Source: Cryobacterium aureum
Lineage (GTDB): Bacteria; Actinomycetota; Actinomycetes; Actinomycetales; Microbacteriaceae
Assembly: GCF_002954245.1 (NCBI RefSeq)
Contig: NZ_PPTG01000045.1
Span: 19,379 to 83,378 of the forward strand
DNA length: 64,000 nucleotides
Direction: 5' to 3'
Shown here: positions 45,834 through 54,376 of the stretch, one piece after another
How positions within the stretch are numbered: the stretch's first letter is position 1
Layout: every line of letters begins with the position of its first letter
The notes under the pieces: generated by a model
Seen by the model: only the letters and a program-made list of their open reading frames with translations
Told to the model about the DNA's origin: nothing
The model's database searches: none
Program-made: the position numbers and the translations under genes

Positions 45834-47063
45834 TCAACGTTGGGATAAAGCAGCGAGCTGGGCCGACGCCTGCTCCAGGACTTCCACCTTCTTGCAGCAG
45901 GCGAACCGCACCAGCGGTGCGTATTCCGTGCGGTGGGCGGGGGAACAGAACGCCTGGATCGGCACCGCGACCACGCCGGCCAGCTCTGGGAGTCGTCGGC
46001 AGAGCTCGGCGCCGTCCGTGAAGCCGAGCTGGGTGGCATCCGCCACGATGAAGTACGAACCCTGCGGCACGCTGATCGCGAAGCCGGCCGCGCGCAGTCC
46101 GGTGGCGAGCACATCCCTTTTCGTTTTCATCGCGTCGGCGATGTGCGCAAAATACGAGTCCGGCAGGTCGAGCCCGACGGCGATGGCCGGCTGGAACGGT
46201 GCCGCATTGACGTAGGTGAGAAACTGTTTGACCGCGAGAATCGCCGTGACGATGGCGGCCGGCGCACTCAGCCAGCCCACCTTCCAGCCGGTGAGGCTGA
46301 ACGTCTTGCCGCCCGAGGAGATGGTGACCGTGCGTTCCCAGGCTCCCGGCAGGGTGGCGATGGGAATGTGCGGCGCGCCAAAGGTCAGGTGTTCGTAGAC
46401 CTCGTCGGTGACGATAATGGCATCGTGCTGGTGCGCGAGCTCCACGATCAGCTCGAGCGTTTCGCGGGGAAACACTGCGCCGGTGGGATTGTGCGGATCG
46501 TTGACGATGATCAACCGGGTGCGGTCGGTGACGGCGGCCCGCAGCGCGTCGAGGTCGGGCTGAAAATCGGGGGCACGCAACGGCACGGTTCGATGGATGC
46601 CGCCGCCCAAGCCGATCAGACCGCCATAAGCGTCGTAAAACGGCTCAAAGGTGACGACCTCGTCTCCGGGCTCGATCAGCGCCAGAATCGTCGCGGCGAG
46701 AGCCTCTGTTGCTCCGGCAGTGACCAGGATTTCGCTGCCCGCATCCAGCGTGAGACCGTAGAACCGCTGCTGATGCCGGGCGATCGCCTCGAGTAAGACC
46801 GGCTGGCCCCGGCCCGGCGGGTACTGGTTCGTCCCGTCACTGATCGCCTGGCGGGCCGCCTCGACCACCACGGCCGGCCCATCTTCATCGGGAAAGCCTT
46901 GCCCAAGGTTGATCGCCCCGGTGCGCGCTGCCAGAGCGCTCATCTCGGCGAAGATACTCGCCGCCACGCTGCCGTCTGCGGCGAGCAGTCCGGCCCCGCT
47001 GGCTGCGCGTTGCCAGGCGCCGGAAATGGTCATGGCTGGTACTGCCCGTGAGGAGTGCTGCAT
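45834..47063 (-). CDS. PLP-dependent aminotransferase (class I, KAT/DapC-like)
   Basis: A 409-residue fold-type I aminotransferase. Typical blocks are NLGQGFPDEDGP, YPPGRGQPVL, TAGATEALAATI, VNDPHNPTGAVF, TDEVYEHLTF and the PLP-Lys motif SSGGKTFSLTGWKVGW, with the Arg that binds the carboxylate near the end (RFACCKK). It resembles kynurenine/glutamine transaminase K and N-succinyl-diaminopimelate aminotransferase; the substrate is not decided by sequence. The start could be the ATG at 47063 or at 47033; neither has a strong ribosome binding site. It is divergent from the HtrA gene. Confidence 0.9.
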   Translation of the reverse strand: MQHSSRAVPAMTISGAWQRAASGAGLLAADGSVAASIFAEMSALAARTGAINLGQGFPDEDGPAVVVEAARQAISDGTNQYPPGRGQPVLLEAIARHQQRFYGLTLDAGSEILVTAGATEALAATILALIEPGDEVVTFEPFYDAYGGLIGLGGGIHRTVPLRAPDFQPDLDALRAAVTDRTRLIIVNDPHNPTGAVFPRETLELIVELAHQHDAIIVTDEVYEHLTFGAPHIPIATLPGAWERTVTISSGGKTFSLTGWKVGWLSAPAAIVTAILAVKQFLTYVNAAPFQPAIAVGLDLPDSYFAHIADAMKTKRDVLATGLRAAGFAISVPQGSYFIVADATQLGFTDGAELCRRLPELAGVVAVPIQAFCSPAHRTEYAPLVRFACCKKVEVLEQASAQLAALSQR

Positions 47064-47180
47064 GGTTCCCAAACTATCGCCTCGGCAACGTCTCGGCTTG
47101 ATCATTGAATGCTCTCAGTGTGTACATATCGAACGTTCAGGTTTGGGCGCAAAGCTGGCAACGCTTGGAAGGAGCACCCG

Positions 47181-48851
47181 ATGACTGACAACACCAATGA
47201 TTCCGGCACCACCCCCGACAGGTCCGATGATGCCGCCGCTTTTGCCGTGAATGATTCCGGTGAGGCTACCCCGCCCACCGCACCACCGACGGTGCCACCC
47301 ACCGATGCTCCGGCCGCGCCCTCGGCCCCGATCCCGCCGGCCAACGCCGTGCCCGCTGTACCGGTCGTTGTAGCACCGAGCCAGCCGGCAGCATCCGTTT
47401 CACCGGAGCCCGCTGACGACATCCCAGCTGAAAGCCATCCCGCTGCCAACCCAACGGACGCCTACCCCACGAATTCTTACCCGACGGATGCCTTCGGCCG
47501 CCCGATCGGGACCCCAACAGCGTCGTCCTCCGCCTATGCCCCTAGCGGCGCCCCCCAGGCCTATGCGACCGCAGATTCCTACCCGACGGATGCTTATCCC
47601 AGCCAGCCCTTTGCCTCCAATAAGACCAAGGAACCCGGTCGCCGCAGGGGCAGCGTCGCACTGATCGCCGCCCTCGCCATTGGTGCGCTGGTCGGCGGAT
47701 CGTCCGGCGCCGGCATCACCGCCCTCATGATGAACGGCCAGAACAACGGTGTCCCGGTCAGCCAGGCCTCCGGCCCGAGCAACGTTGTGGTGAATAACAC
47801 CAAGAGCGTCAATCAGATCACCGCCGTCGCGGCCAAGGCTTCACCGAGTGTCGTTACCATCGACGTTTCCAGCAGCTCAGCGGGCGGAACCGGTTCCGGC
47901 GTCATTCTCACCGACGACGGCTACGTGCTCACCAACACCCACGTGGTCACCCTCGACGGCGCAGCCTCCGATGTGAAAATCGAGGTCAAGAGTAACGACG
48001 GCAAGCTCTATTCCGCGACCATGGTCGGCACCGACCCCATCTCCGACCTCGCCGTGATCAAACTGACCGACGCGAGCGGACTCACCCCGATTACCTGGGG
48101 CGATTCCTCCGAGCTCAATGTCGGTGACAGCGCCATCGCCATCGGCGCCCCGCTCGGTCTCTCCGGAACGGTCACCGACGGCATTGTCAGCGCCCTGAAC
48201 CGCAGTATCACCGTCGCTAGCTCGGCCGCCCCGACCTCGCCCGACACCACAACGCCCGACGAAGGCCAAAGCCAGAACCCGTTCTTCTTCGACTTTCCGG
48301 GCCAGGATGGCACCCAATCGCAGGGCTCGCAGGCCGCCACCGCCAGCATTGCGCTCCCGGTGATTCAAACGGATGCCGCCATCAACCCTGGCAACTCCGG
48401 CGGCGCACTGCTCAACGGCAGCGGTGAACTGATCGGCATCAACGTGGCCATCGCCAGCGCCGGCAGCACCACCTCGTCGTCGGCGGCCGGCAGCATCGGC
48501 GTCGGGTTCTCTATCCCGTCGAACTTCGCCAAGCGCATCTCCGACGAGATCATCGCCAACGGAACGGCCACCCACGGCCTGCTCGGTGCGAGCGTCAAGG
48601 ACGCCTCCAGTTCTACCAGCAGCACCGTCGGGGCGCTGATCAGCGAGGTCACCTCGGGTGGCGCCGCAGCCAAGGCCGGTCTCGCCGCCGACGATGTCAT
48701 CACCAACTTCAACGGTGTGCCGATCACGGACTCGATCGACCTCACCGCCCAGGTGCGGGTGCTCCCGGCCGGCGGCAGCGCCGATCTCACCTACGTGCGG
48801 GACGGCAAGTCGATCACCGTCTCGGTCACGGTCGGTGAGCTCTCCAGCTAA
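47181..48851 (+). CDS. HtrA/DegP-type S1C serine protease with PDZ domain
   Basis: A 556-residue membrane-anchored protease. Residues 1-150 are a Pro/Ala/Thr/Asp-rich cytoplasmic region with repeats of the type SYPTDAY. A single membrane helix follows (about 158-185, GSVALIAALAIGALVGG). The trypsin-like domain has His254 (TNTHVV), Asp289 (SDLAVIKL) and Ser406 (NPGNSGGAL). A PDZ domain closes the protein (about 465-550). It would degrade misfolded proteins outside the membrane. The ATG at 47181 has GGAAGGAG 6 bp upstream, ruling out the longer frame from 47109. Confidence 0.94.
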   Translation: MTDNTNDSGTTPDRSDDAAAFAVNDSGEATPPTAPPTVPPTDAPAAPSAPIPPANAVPAVPVVVAPSQPAASVSPEPADDIPAESHPAANPTDAYPTNSYPTDAFGRPIGTPTASSSAYAPSGAPQAYATADSYPTDAYPSQPFASNKTKEPGRRRGSVALIAALAIGALVGGSSGAGITALMMNGQNNGVPVSQASGPSNVVVNNTKSVNQITAVAAKASPSVVTIDVSSSSAGGTGSGVILTDDGYVLTNTHVVTLDGAASDVKIEVKSNDGKLYSATMVGTDPISDLAVIKLTDASGLTPITWGDSSELNVGDSAIAIGAPLGLSGTVTDGIVSALNRSITVASSAAPTSPDTTTPDEGQSQNPFFFDFPGQDGTQSQGSQAATASIALPVIQTDAAINPGNSGGALLNGSGELIGINVAIASAGSTTSSSAAGSIGVGFSIPSNFAKRISDEIIANGTATHGLLGASVKDASSSTSSTVGALISEVTSGGAAAKAGLAADDVITNFNGVPITDSIDLTAQVRVLPAGGSADLTYVRDGKSITVSVTVGELSS

Positions 48852-48876
48852 CCGCTCCATACTGTTCCTTCCCACA

Positions 48877-48907
48877 ATCGCGTCGCCGGCTGGTCCGGCG
48901 GCGCGAT
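48877..48907 (+). terminator. Hairpin after the HtrA-type gene
   Basis: ATCGCGTCGCCGG (48877-48889) pairs with CCGGCGGCGCGAT (48895-48907), 13 bp with one G-T, 5-base loop, followed by a weak T-rich stretch (GTGTTTGT). The remaining gap up to 49006 shows nothing else. Confidence 0.65.
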
Positions 48908-49006
48908 GTGTTTGTCAGTACGTGCGTTCGCCGCGCGGCGCGTGGCAAATTCAGGGGCTGGTAGGCTCGATCGTCCTACCCAATAACCGGAAAGCTGGCC
49001 AGCCAG

Positions 49007-50050
49007 GTGCACCAACGTGGTACGGGTTTTCTTCCCGGGGTGTCGTATGTGATGCCCGTTCTCAACGAGGCGACGCACGTGCGAGCCGCCGTCGAAAGCC
49101 TGCTCGCTCAGGACTACCAGGGGGCGTTCGAGGTCACCCTGGCCCTCGGACCGAGCATCGACGGCACGACCGAACTGGTCGAAGAAATGGCCGCCGTGGA
49201 CGCGCGAATCCGCGTGGTACCCAACGACGTCGGGTCGACTCCGGCGGGCCTGAATATCGCCATCCGCGCCTCCCAATACGCGGTGGTCATCCGCGTCGAC
49301 GCGCACTCCGTGCTGCCGCCGGACTACGCCCGCATCGCCGTCGAGACGCTCGAGCGCACCGGCGCCGACAACGTCGGCGGCATTATGGATGCTCGCGGCA
49401 TCAGCGCATTCGAGCGCGCAGTGGCCCGGGCCTACGGCACTCGTATTGGCCTTGGCGGCACGCCGCATCACGTTGGCGGTGCTGAAGGCGCCGCCGAAAC
49501 CGTGTACCTCGGTTGCTTTCGCACCGAGAGCATCCTGAACGTCGGCCTGTTCGACGAGGGTGTCAAGCGTGGCCAGGACTGGGACTTGAACCGTCGTCTC
49601 CGGGAAGCCGGCGGCACGGTCTGGTTCACCCCGAAACTGCGCGTACTCTATCGGCCGCGGCCGACCGTGGCCCAGCTGGCCCGGCAGATGCTCTCGACCG
49701 GGCTCTGGCGCGGTGAGCTGGCGCGGCGGTATCCGGCGGCCAACGGCATCCGCTATTTCGTGCCGCCGGCCATGGTACTCACAGTGGCCCTCGGTCTGCT
49801 CCTTGGCATCGTCGGGGTCGTGCAGGCCACCCTCGGCGCGGCGCCGTGGCTGCTGCTGGGCCTGATCGTTCCCGCCGGGTACCTGCTCATCGTGGTCGCC
49901 GCGACGCTCGCAGTGGCCCGGCCGGACGGATTTCGTACGTCCCTCAATTTTCTCGTAGTCTTGCCCTGCATTCACTTCTGCTGGGGGATCGGGTTCGTGC
50001 TCGGCTACCTGAAACTGACCAGCAATATCACGGCACACACGGGAAGGTGA
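49007..50050 (+). CDS. GT2-family glycosyltransferase with C-terminal membrane segments
   Basis: A 347-residue GT2 enzyme. The N-terminal VSYVMPVLNEATHVRAAVES and the nucleotide-sugar region VIRVDAHSVLPPDYARIA hold the acidic metal-binding positions, and GVKRGQDWDLNRRLREAGG carries the ED-like base motif. About three hydrophobic helices at the C-terminus (about 245-335) anchor it in the membrane, as in ExoA-like succinoglycan transferases. It starts a run of four same-strand genes for a phosphate-containing cell-surface glycan. GTG start. Confidence 0.87.
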   Translation: MHQRGTGFLPGVSYVMPVLNEATHVRAAVESLLAQDYQGAFEVTLALGPSIDGTTELVEEMAAVDARIRVVPNDVGSTPAGLNIAIRASQYAVVIRVDAHSVLPPDYARIAVETLERTGADNVGGIMDARGISAFERAVARAYGTRIGLGGTPHHVGGAEGAAETVYLGCFRTESILNVGLFDEGVKRGQDWDLNRRLREAGGTVWFTPKLRVLYRPRPTVAQLARQMLSTGLWRGELARRYPAANGIRYFVPPAMVLTVALGLLLGIVGVVQATLGAAPWLLLGLIVPAGYLLIVVAATLAVARPDGFRTSLNFLVVLPCIHFCWGIGFVLGYLKLTSNITAHTGR

Positions 50051-50054
50051 GCAG

Positions 50055-50879
50055 ATGACTAGTTCGCCGAATATCGCCCGCGACCCCACGGCCAGGCCGG
50101 AGTCGATCGCGCAGTTGCGCGCTGTCGCCCAGCCGCCCGAGGTACGCCTGCGCGCCAACGCCGAGCACTGGACGGCGAGCCTGTACCTGCGCGACCTGTC
50201 GCCGTACCTCACGTGGATGCTGCTGAAGACCCGCATCTCCGCCAACGGTGTGACCGCGCTGATGATCCTGGCGGGCTGGTCGACCGCTGCGGCCCTATTG
50301 ATCCCCGGAATCTGGGGGGCGGTACTCGCTCTCGCGCTCAGTCAGGTGCAGATGCTCATCGACTGCTGCGACGGAGAGGTCGCCAGGTGGCGCGGTACCT
50401 CCTCGCCGGCCGGGGTGTTCCTCGACAAGGTCGGGCACTACTCCACCGAGTCGCTCATTCCCATCGCGCTCGGCATTCGGGCGGCTGCCTACCCGTTCGA
50501 GTCGCCAGATGACTATCTGTGGACCAGCCTCGCGCTGCTGCTCGCCCTGATCATCGTGCTGAACAAGGCGCTCAACGACATGGTGCACGTCGCCCGTGCC
50601 AATGCCGGCTTGACGAAGCTCGCCGATACCCAGGGTGAGAAGACACCGACCTCGAGCCTGATCGCCCGAGTGCGTCGGCTCGCCCGTTTTGTGCCTTTTC
50701 ACCGGCTCTACCACTCGGTCGAACTGACCATGGTGATCTTCGCTGCGGCAGTGATCGGGCTGTTCGCCGGGCAGCCGACGGTCGACCGGGCCGTGCTCGT
50801 CGTTCTTGTTCCCCTCGCTTTCCTGTCGCTCATCGGGCATTTCGTGGCCATCATGGCGTCCAAGCGTGTCCGTTCCTAG
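50055..50879 (+). CDS. CDP-alcohol phosphatidyltransferase-family protein
   Basis: A 274-residue integral membrane protein with about six helices. The CDP-alcohol phosphotransferase motif is recognisable as DCCDGEVARW followed by GVFLDKVGHYS. The last Asp of the consensus DGxxARx(8-9)GxxxDxxxD is His here (GVFLDKVGH). It would transfer an alcohol phosphate from a CDP-activated donor to an acceptor, here perhaps an inositol, glycerol or polyol phosphate for the glycan made by the neighbours. It starts 4 bp after the GT2 gene and ends inside the next start. Confidence 0.82.
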   Translation: MTSSPNIARDPTARPESIAQLRAVAQPPEVRLRANAEHWTASLYLRDLSPYLTWMLLKTRISANGVTALMILAGWSTAAALLIPGIWGAVLALALSQVQMLIDCCDGEVARWRGTSSPAGVFLDKVGHYSTESLIPIALGIRAAAYPFESPDDYLWTSLALLLALIIVLNKALNDMVHVARANAGLTKLADTQGEKTPTSSLIARVRRLARFVPFHRLYHSVELTMVIFAAAVIGLFAGQPTVDRAVLVVLVPLAFLSLIGHFVAIMASKRVRS

Positions 50880-51759
50880 CGAGGCCGCAGAGCGGCCGAC
50901 GGTCGGGGTGGTGGTGCTCACCCAGGGCACGCGTCCTCGCGACCTCGATCGGGGCATCCGCTCGGTGCTGGCTCAGCATTCAGTGACGCTCGACGTGGTC
51001 TGTGTCGGCAACGGCTGGCAGCCGACCGACCTGCCGGCCGGCGTGCACACGCTCGGTCTGCCCACCAACCTCGGCATTCCGGCCGGCCGCAACCGCGGGG
51101 TGTCGCGTGTCACCGGCGAGTACCTGTTTTTTCTCGACGACGATGCGAGCATTCCCGACCCGAATTTTCTGATCGAGGCGATCGGCAAACTGCGCGCTGA
51201 CCCGACGATCGGGCTGCTGCAGCCGCGGGTCGAAGACCCGGCGGGAATCGAATCGCCGCGTCGGTGGATTCCCCGCATACGCAAGGGTGAGGCGTCTACG
51301 CCCGGACCGGTGTTCTCGGTCTGGGAGGGGGCTGTGCTGTTGCCGCGCACGGTTTTCGACGCGACCGGCGGTTGGGCCGAACCGTTTTTCTACGCCCACG
51401 AAGGGATCGAACTGGCCTGGCGGGTCTGGGACCAGGGCCGGGTCGCTTGGTATGCCGGCGACCTGGTCGCCAACCACCCGGTGATTCTGCCGACCCGCCA
51501 TGCCGACTACTACCGGTTGAACGCCCGCAACCGGGTCTGGCTGGCCCGACGCAATCTGCCGGTCCTGTTGGTGCCACTGTACGTGGGCTCGTGGACGGCA
51601 ATTCAGGTGCTGCGCTGGTCGCTGAGCAATCGGCCGGCGTTGCGCGCCTGGTTCGGCGGCTGGCGTGAAGGGTGGCGCGGCGATCCGGGGCCGCGGCATC
51701 CGCTGCGAGCCCGCACGGTCTGGCGGATGACCCGCGCCGGACGCCCGCCGATCATCTAA
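50866..51759 (+). CDS. GT2-family glycosyltransferase (rhamnosyl/galactofuranosyl-type)
   Basis: A 297-residue GT2 enzyme. Visible are VGVVVLTQGTRPRDLDRGI, TNLGIPAGRNRGVSRVTGEY and the metal-binding FFLDDDASIPDPNF, then GWAEPFFYAHEGIELAWRVWD with the base and LVANHPV. No membrane anchor is obvious. The GTG at 50866 overlaps the CDP-alcohol gene by 14 bp; longer starts would lie deep in that gene. The donor sugar cannot be told from sequence. Part of the surface-glycan run 49007-53056. Confidence 0.86.
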   Translation: MSVPSEAAERPTVGVVVLTQGTRPRDLDRGIRSVLAQHSVTLDVVCVGNGWQPTDLPAGVHTLGLPTNLGIPAGRNRGVSRVTGEYLFFLDDDASIPDPNFLIEAIGKLRADPTIGLLQPRVEDPAGIESPRRWIPRIRKGEASTPGPVFSVWEGAVLLPRTVFDATGGWAEPFFYAHEGIELAWRVWDQGRVAWYAGDLVANHPVILPTRHADYYRLNARNRVWLARRNLPVLLVPLYVGSWTAIQVLRWSLSNRPALRAWFGGWREGWRGDPGPRHPLRARTVWRMTRAGRPPII

Positions 51760-51778
51760 CGGAAGGTAGTCTTATTCG

Positions 51779-53056
51779 GTGGTAATTCGGAAAGACGTCA
51801 GGCGTGCAGTCAAACTGGTCAGGGACGTTGTGGCCTCCCGCAAGGCCCAACACAGGCTGCGCGGTCCGCTGAAAGCGCGGGAACTACGCGAAGATAATCA
51901 CTTCAAGATCGCCGTCTACTTTGCCGATGGGCCGGTCAATCTGTACCAGATGCGGCAGTGGTATCAGCCGCTCGCCACACTCGCCAAGACCTGGCCGGTG
52001 CTCGTGCTCAGCCGTACCGGCGGCGGCACCCTCAAACTCATGGATGAGTCGCCGGTTCCGGTTGCCTACGCGCGCACGGTTCCGCAGCTCGAGCAGATCG
52101 TGGCCGAGCAGGACATTCGCATCGTGTTCTACGTCAACCAGAACCCGCGCAACTTTCAGATGATGCGCTACGGGCGCTGCTGGCACGTTTTCATCAACCA
52201 CGGTGAGAGCGACAAAATGTACATGATCACCAACCAGTTCAAGGCCTACGACTATTCGTTTGTCGCAGGGGACGCCGCCCTCGCCCGGCTGGACCGGGTG
52301 CTCTGGGACTATGACTTCGACAAGCGCGCCATCAAGATCGGGCGCCCTCAGGCCGACTACTTCAGTGGTGAGCTGCCTTACACGCCCGATGAACGCCAGG
52401 TCGTGCTCTACGCCCCCACCTGGGAGGGCGACCGGGCCGCTGCCGCCTATGGCTCCGTCGCAACCCACGGGGTCGCCCTGGTTACCGCGCTGCTCGCCAC
52501 CGGCACCCACCGGGTAATCTACCGACCGCACCCGCGCAGCGGCGTCGTCGACCATGCCTACGGAACGGCCAACAAGACCATCATCGCCGCTCTTGCGGCG
52601 GCCAACGCCCGCGATTCGCGCGCCCAGCACGTCTACGACGCGGGCCCCGACCTCGGCTGGCAACTGGCCGCAGCGGATGTCGCCATCGTCGACATCTCCG
52701 CCATGGTCTACGACCGACTCGCCACCGGTAAGCCGCTCATCATCACCCGACCGGTGAACCCGACGGCCGTGATCGACACGAGCGGGTATCTCTCGGACTG
52801 CGAGTGGTTGCCCGCCGAGAACGCCGCCGACATCGTGGCTTTCGTCGCACGCCTCACGCACGATGAGGCCGTGGTGGAACGCCTGCAGGGCTGGGTGCAG
52901 CATTACTTCGGCGACACCACGCCGGGCGTCGCGACGGAGCGACTGCACGCGGCCGTTGCGCACCTGATGGACGAGTGGGACCGGTTCGCGGCCGTGCACG
53001 ACGCTGACATCGCGATTGTGCCTGATCCCGCGACGGTTCTTCCGGATGAGTTATAG
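51779..53056 (+). CDS. CDP-glycerol glycerophosphotransferase-family protein (TagF-like)
   Basis: A 425-residue protein of the TagF/TagB (Glyphos_transf) family, which adds glycerol- or ribitol-phosphate units from CDP donors in teichoic acid synthesis. The active-site pieces are VFINHGESDKMY, VLYAPTWEGD, VIYRPHPRSG and DVAIVDISAMVYDRLATGKPLI. It is short compared with TagF polymerases (about 740 residues) and close to primase-like TagB (about 380), so it may add one or few units. GTG start with GGAAGG 12 bp upstream. Its end overlaps the convergent gene by 6 bp. Confidence 0.87.
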   Translation: MVIRKDVRRAVKLVRDVVASRKAQHRLRGPLKARELREDNHFKIAVYFADGPVNLYQMRQWYQPLATLAKTWPVLVLSRTGGGTLKLMDESPVPVAYARTVPQLEQIVAEQDIRIVFYVNQNPRNFQMMRYGRCWHVFINHGESDKMYMITNQFKAYDYSFVAGDAALARLDRVLWDYDFDKRAIKIGRPQADYFSGELPYTPDERQVVLYAPTWEGDRAAAAYGSVATHGVALVTALLATGTHRVIYRPHPRSGVVDHAYGTANKTIIAALAAANARDSRAQHVYDAGPDLGWQLAAADVAIVDISAMVYDRLATGKPLIITRPVNPTAVIDTSGYLSDCEWLPAENAADIVAFVARLTHDEAVVERLQGWVQHYFGDTTPGVATERLHAAVAHLMDEWDRFAAVHDADIAIVPDPATVLPDEL

Positions 53057-53908
53057 CGCCTGGTCCTGAACTGGCGTTGGCGCGGATTTGGTCGGCAGGA
53101 GCTTGCGTCGGCGCGGGTCACGCACAGTTTTCTCACGCACAGTTTTTTCACGCACAGTGATCTCACGCACCCGGGGCTCCAGATCCGGCTGAAAACCGAC
53201 CGGTGCCGGGCCGAAGGCGAGGCGGGACGCGTGCATGACCTTGCTGCCGAGAATGTGGTTGCCCGCACCGCCGATCACGGCTCCGATGCCAAACGGCAGG
53301 GCCTTGCCGAGCAGGCTGGCACTGCCGCGGGTCGCGAACTGGCGCAGAAATGCGCTCTTGAGTCTGTCGGTGAGCGGGCCGAGAATTGCGCGGGGCAGAC
53401 TGTTCGTTATGAGCTCACCCCAGTAGGTGTTTCGGGCGGTTCCCGAGCCGGTCGCCTGGCCCGCGAGCTGCCGCACCAAGTCGCTGCCTTCACGGCCGAG
53501 CATCATGGTCATGACCAGGGCGCGAGCGCGGTCAGGGTCTTCCACCGCGATGCCGTGTACCTCGCTCACCGACTGGGTGAACAGCGCCGTCGCCTCGAGG
53601 AAGCCAGCGGTCTCCACGCCTGACAAAGCGAGGGTGATGCCGGTTCCGACGCCGGGAATGACCGCGGTGGCACCCACTGCGGCACCCCCGGTCGTCACGG
53701 CCGCGAGGTAGCGCTTTTCCAGGATGCGCACGATCTGCTCGGGGGAGGCGTGGGGATTCCGCCGTCTTATGCTGCGAATATGGGCGAGCACTACGGGCCG
53801 GTGAACGGCCAACACCCGATCAAAGCCCTTGACGAACCCGGTCGGCAGCGCGCCGCCCTGCGGAGTGCCGCCGGTCGATGACAGCATCGGTATGCTCTTC
53901 CTGGCCAT
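53051..53908 (-). CDS. Conserved hypothetical protein with glycine-rich hydrophobic segments and a C-terminal repeat
   Basis: A 285-residue protein that I cannot assign. The middle has a Gly/Ala-rich amphipathic stretch (GGAAVGATAVIPGVGTGITL) and a second one (LPFGIGAVIGGAGNHILG), somewhat like EcsC-type proteins. The C-terminal region carries about three tandem copies of VREKT (VREITVREKTVREKTVRD). The ATG at 53908 is preceded by GAAGGG on the coding strand and is preferred to an upstream frame extension. It sits alone between the TagF-like gene and a small regulator. Confidence 0.65.
   Translation of the reverse strand: MARKSIPMLSSTGGTPQGGALPTGFVKGFDRVLAVHRPVVLAHIRSIRRRNPHASPEQIVRILEKRYLAAVTTGGAAVGATAVIPGVGTGITLALSGVETAGFLEATALFTQSVSEVHGIAVEDPDRARALVMTMMLGREGSDLVRQLAGQATGSGTARNTYWGELITNSLPRAILGPLTDRLKSAFLRQFATRGSASLLGKALPFGIGAVIGGAGNHILGSKVMHASRLAFGPAPVGFQPDLEPRVREITVREKTVREKTVRDPRRRKLLPTKSAPTPVQDQAL
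53119..53170. repeat. Short tandem repeat in the C-terminal coding region
   Basis: About three copies of a 15-bp unit resembling TCACGCACAGTTTTT, varying at the T-run, encoding (on the minus strand) the VREKT repeats of the gene above. Confidence 0.75.
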
Positions 53909-54059
53909 TGCTCGCCCTTCTCGGTTGCGTCTCGTCGAGTGTACGTGGTGCACCGGCGCGCACGCCGGGACGCGCGGGCGGGTGCCGGAGTACAAATACT
54001 ATCTTTCGCCAAATGTCCACCCGCTAGTCAAGAATCCTCTGTGCCGCTACAACTGAGGA

Positions 54060-54374
54060 ATGCTTGAGCCTAAATCAGAAGCCTCCCGACTGCTCGGCCT
54101 TCGCCTGCGGGAGCGCCGCCTGGCGCTCGGGTTCAATCAGGAGTCCGTCGCTCTGCTCGCCGGACTCAATGTCTCGAATTACGCGCGCATCGACCGGGGC
54201 CACGGGAACCCGACGATGTACACGCTCATTCGGCTGGCGGCCGTGCTGCAACTCGAATTGAGTGAGCTGGTAACCGGTCTCGCCGTTGGGCAGCTACCGC
54301 CGACTCGCGACTCCTACATTGCCATCGACTTTCGTCGTTCCCAGGAAGCTCTGGCGAGTCGGCGGCTGGGCTAG
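54060..54374 (+). CDS. Small XRE-family helix-turn-helix regulator
   Basis: A 104-residue protein with an HTH_XRE domain at about residues 12-70: LRLRERRLALGFNQESVALL, then the recognition region LNVSNYARIDRGHGNPT, and the stabilising helix LIRLAAVLQLELSELVTGL. A 30-residue tail follows. Nothing nearby suggests a toxin partner or phage. It converges with the exporter ATPase gene (2 bp between stops). The target is unknown. Confidence 0.85.
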   Translation: MLEPKSEASRLLGLRLRERRLALGFNQESVALLAGLNVSNYARIDRGHGNPTMYTLIRLAAVLQLELSELVTGLAVGQLPPTRDSYIAIDFRRSQEALASRRLG

Positions 54375-54376
54375 GG

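Noticed and set aside
54060..54374. Antitoxin of a toxin-antitoxin pair or a phage repressor
   Set aside because: No small toxin gene or phage gene adjacent; flanked by glycan-export genes.
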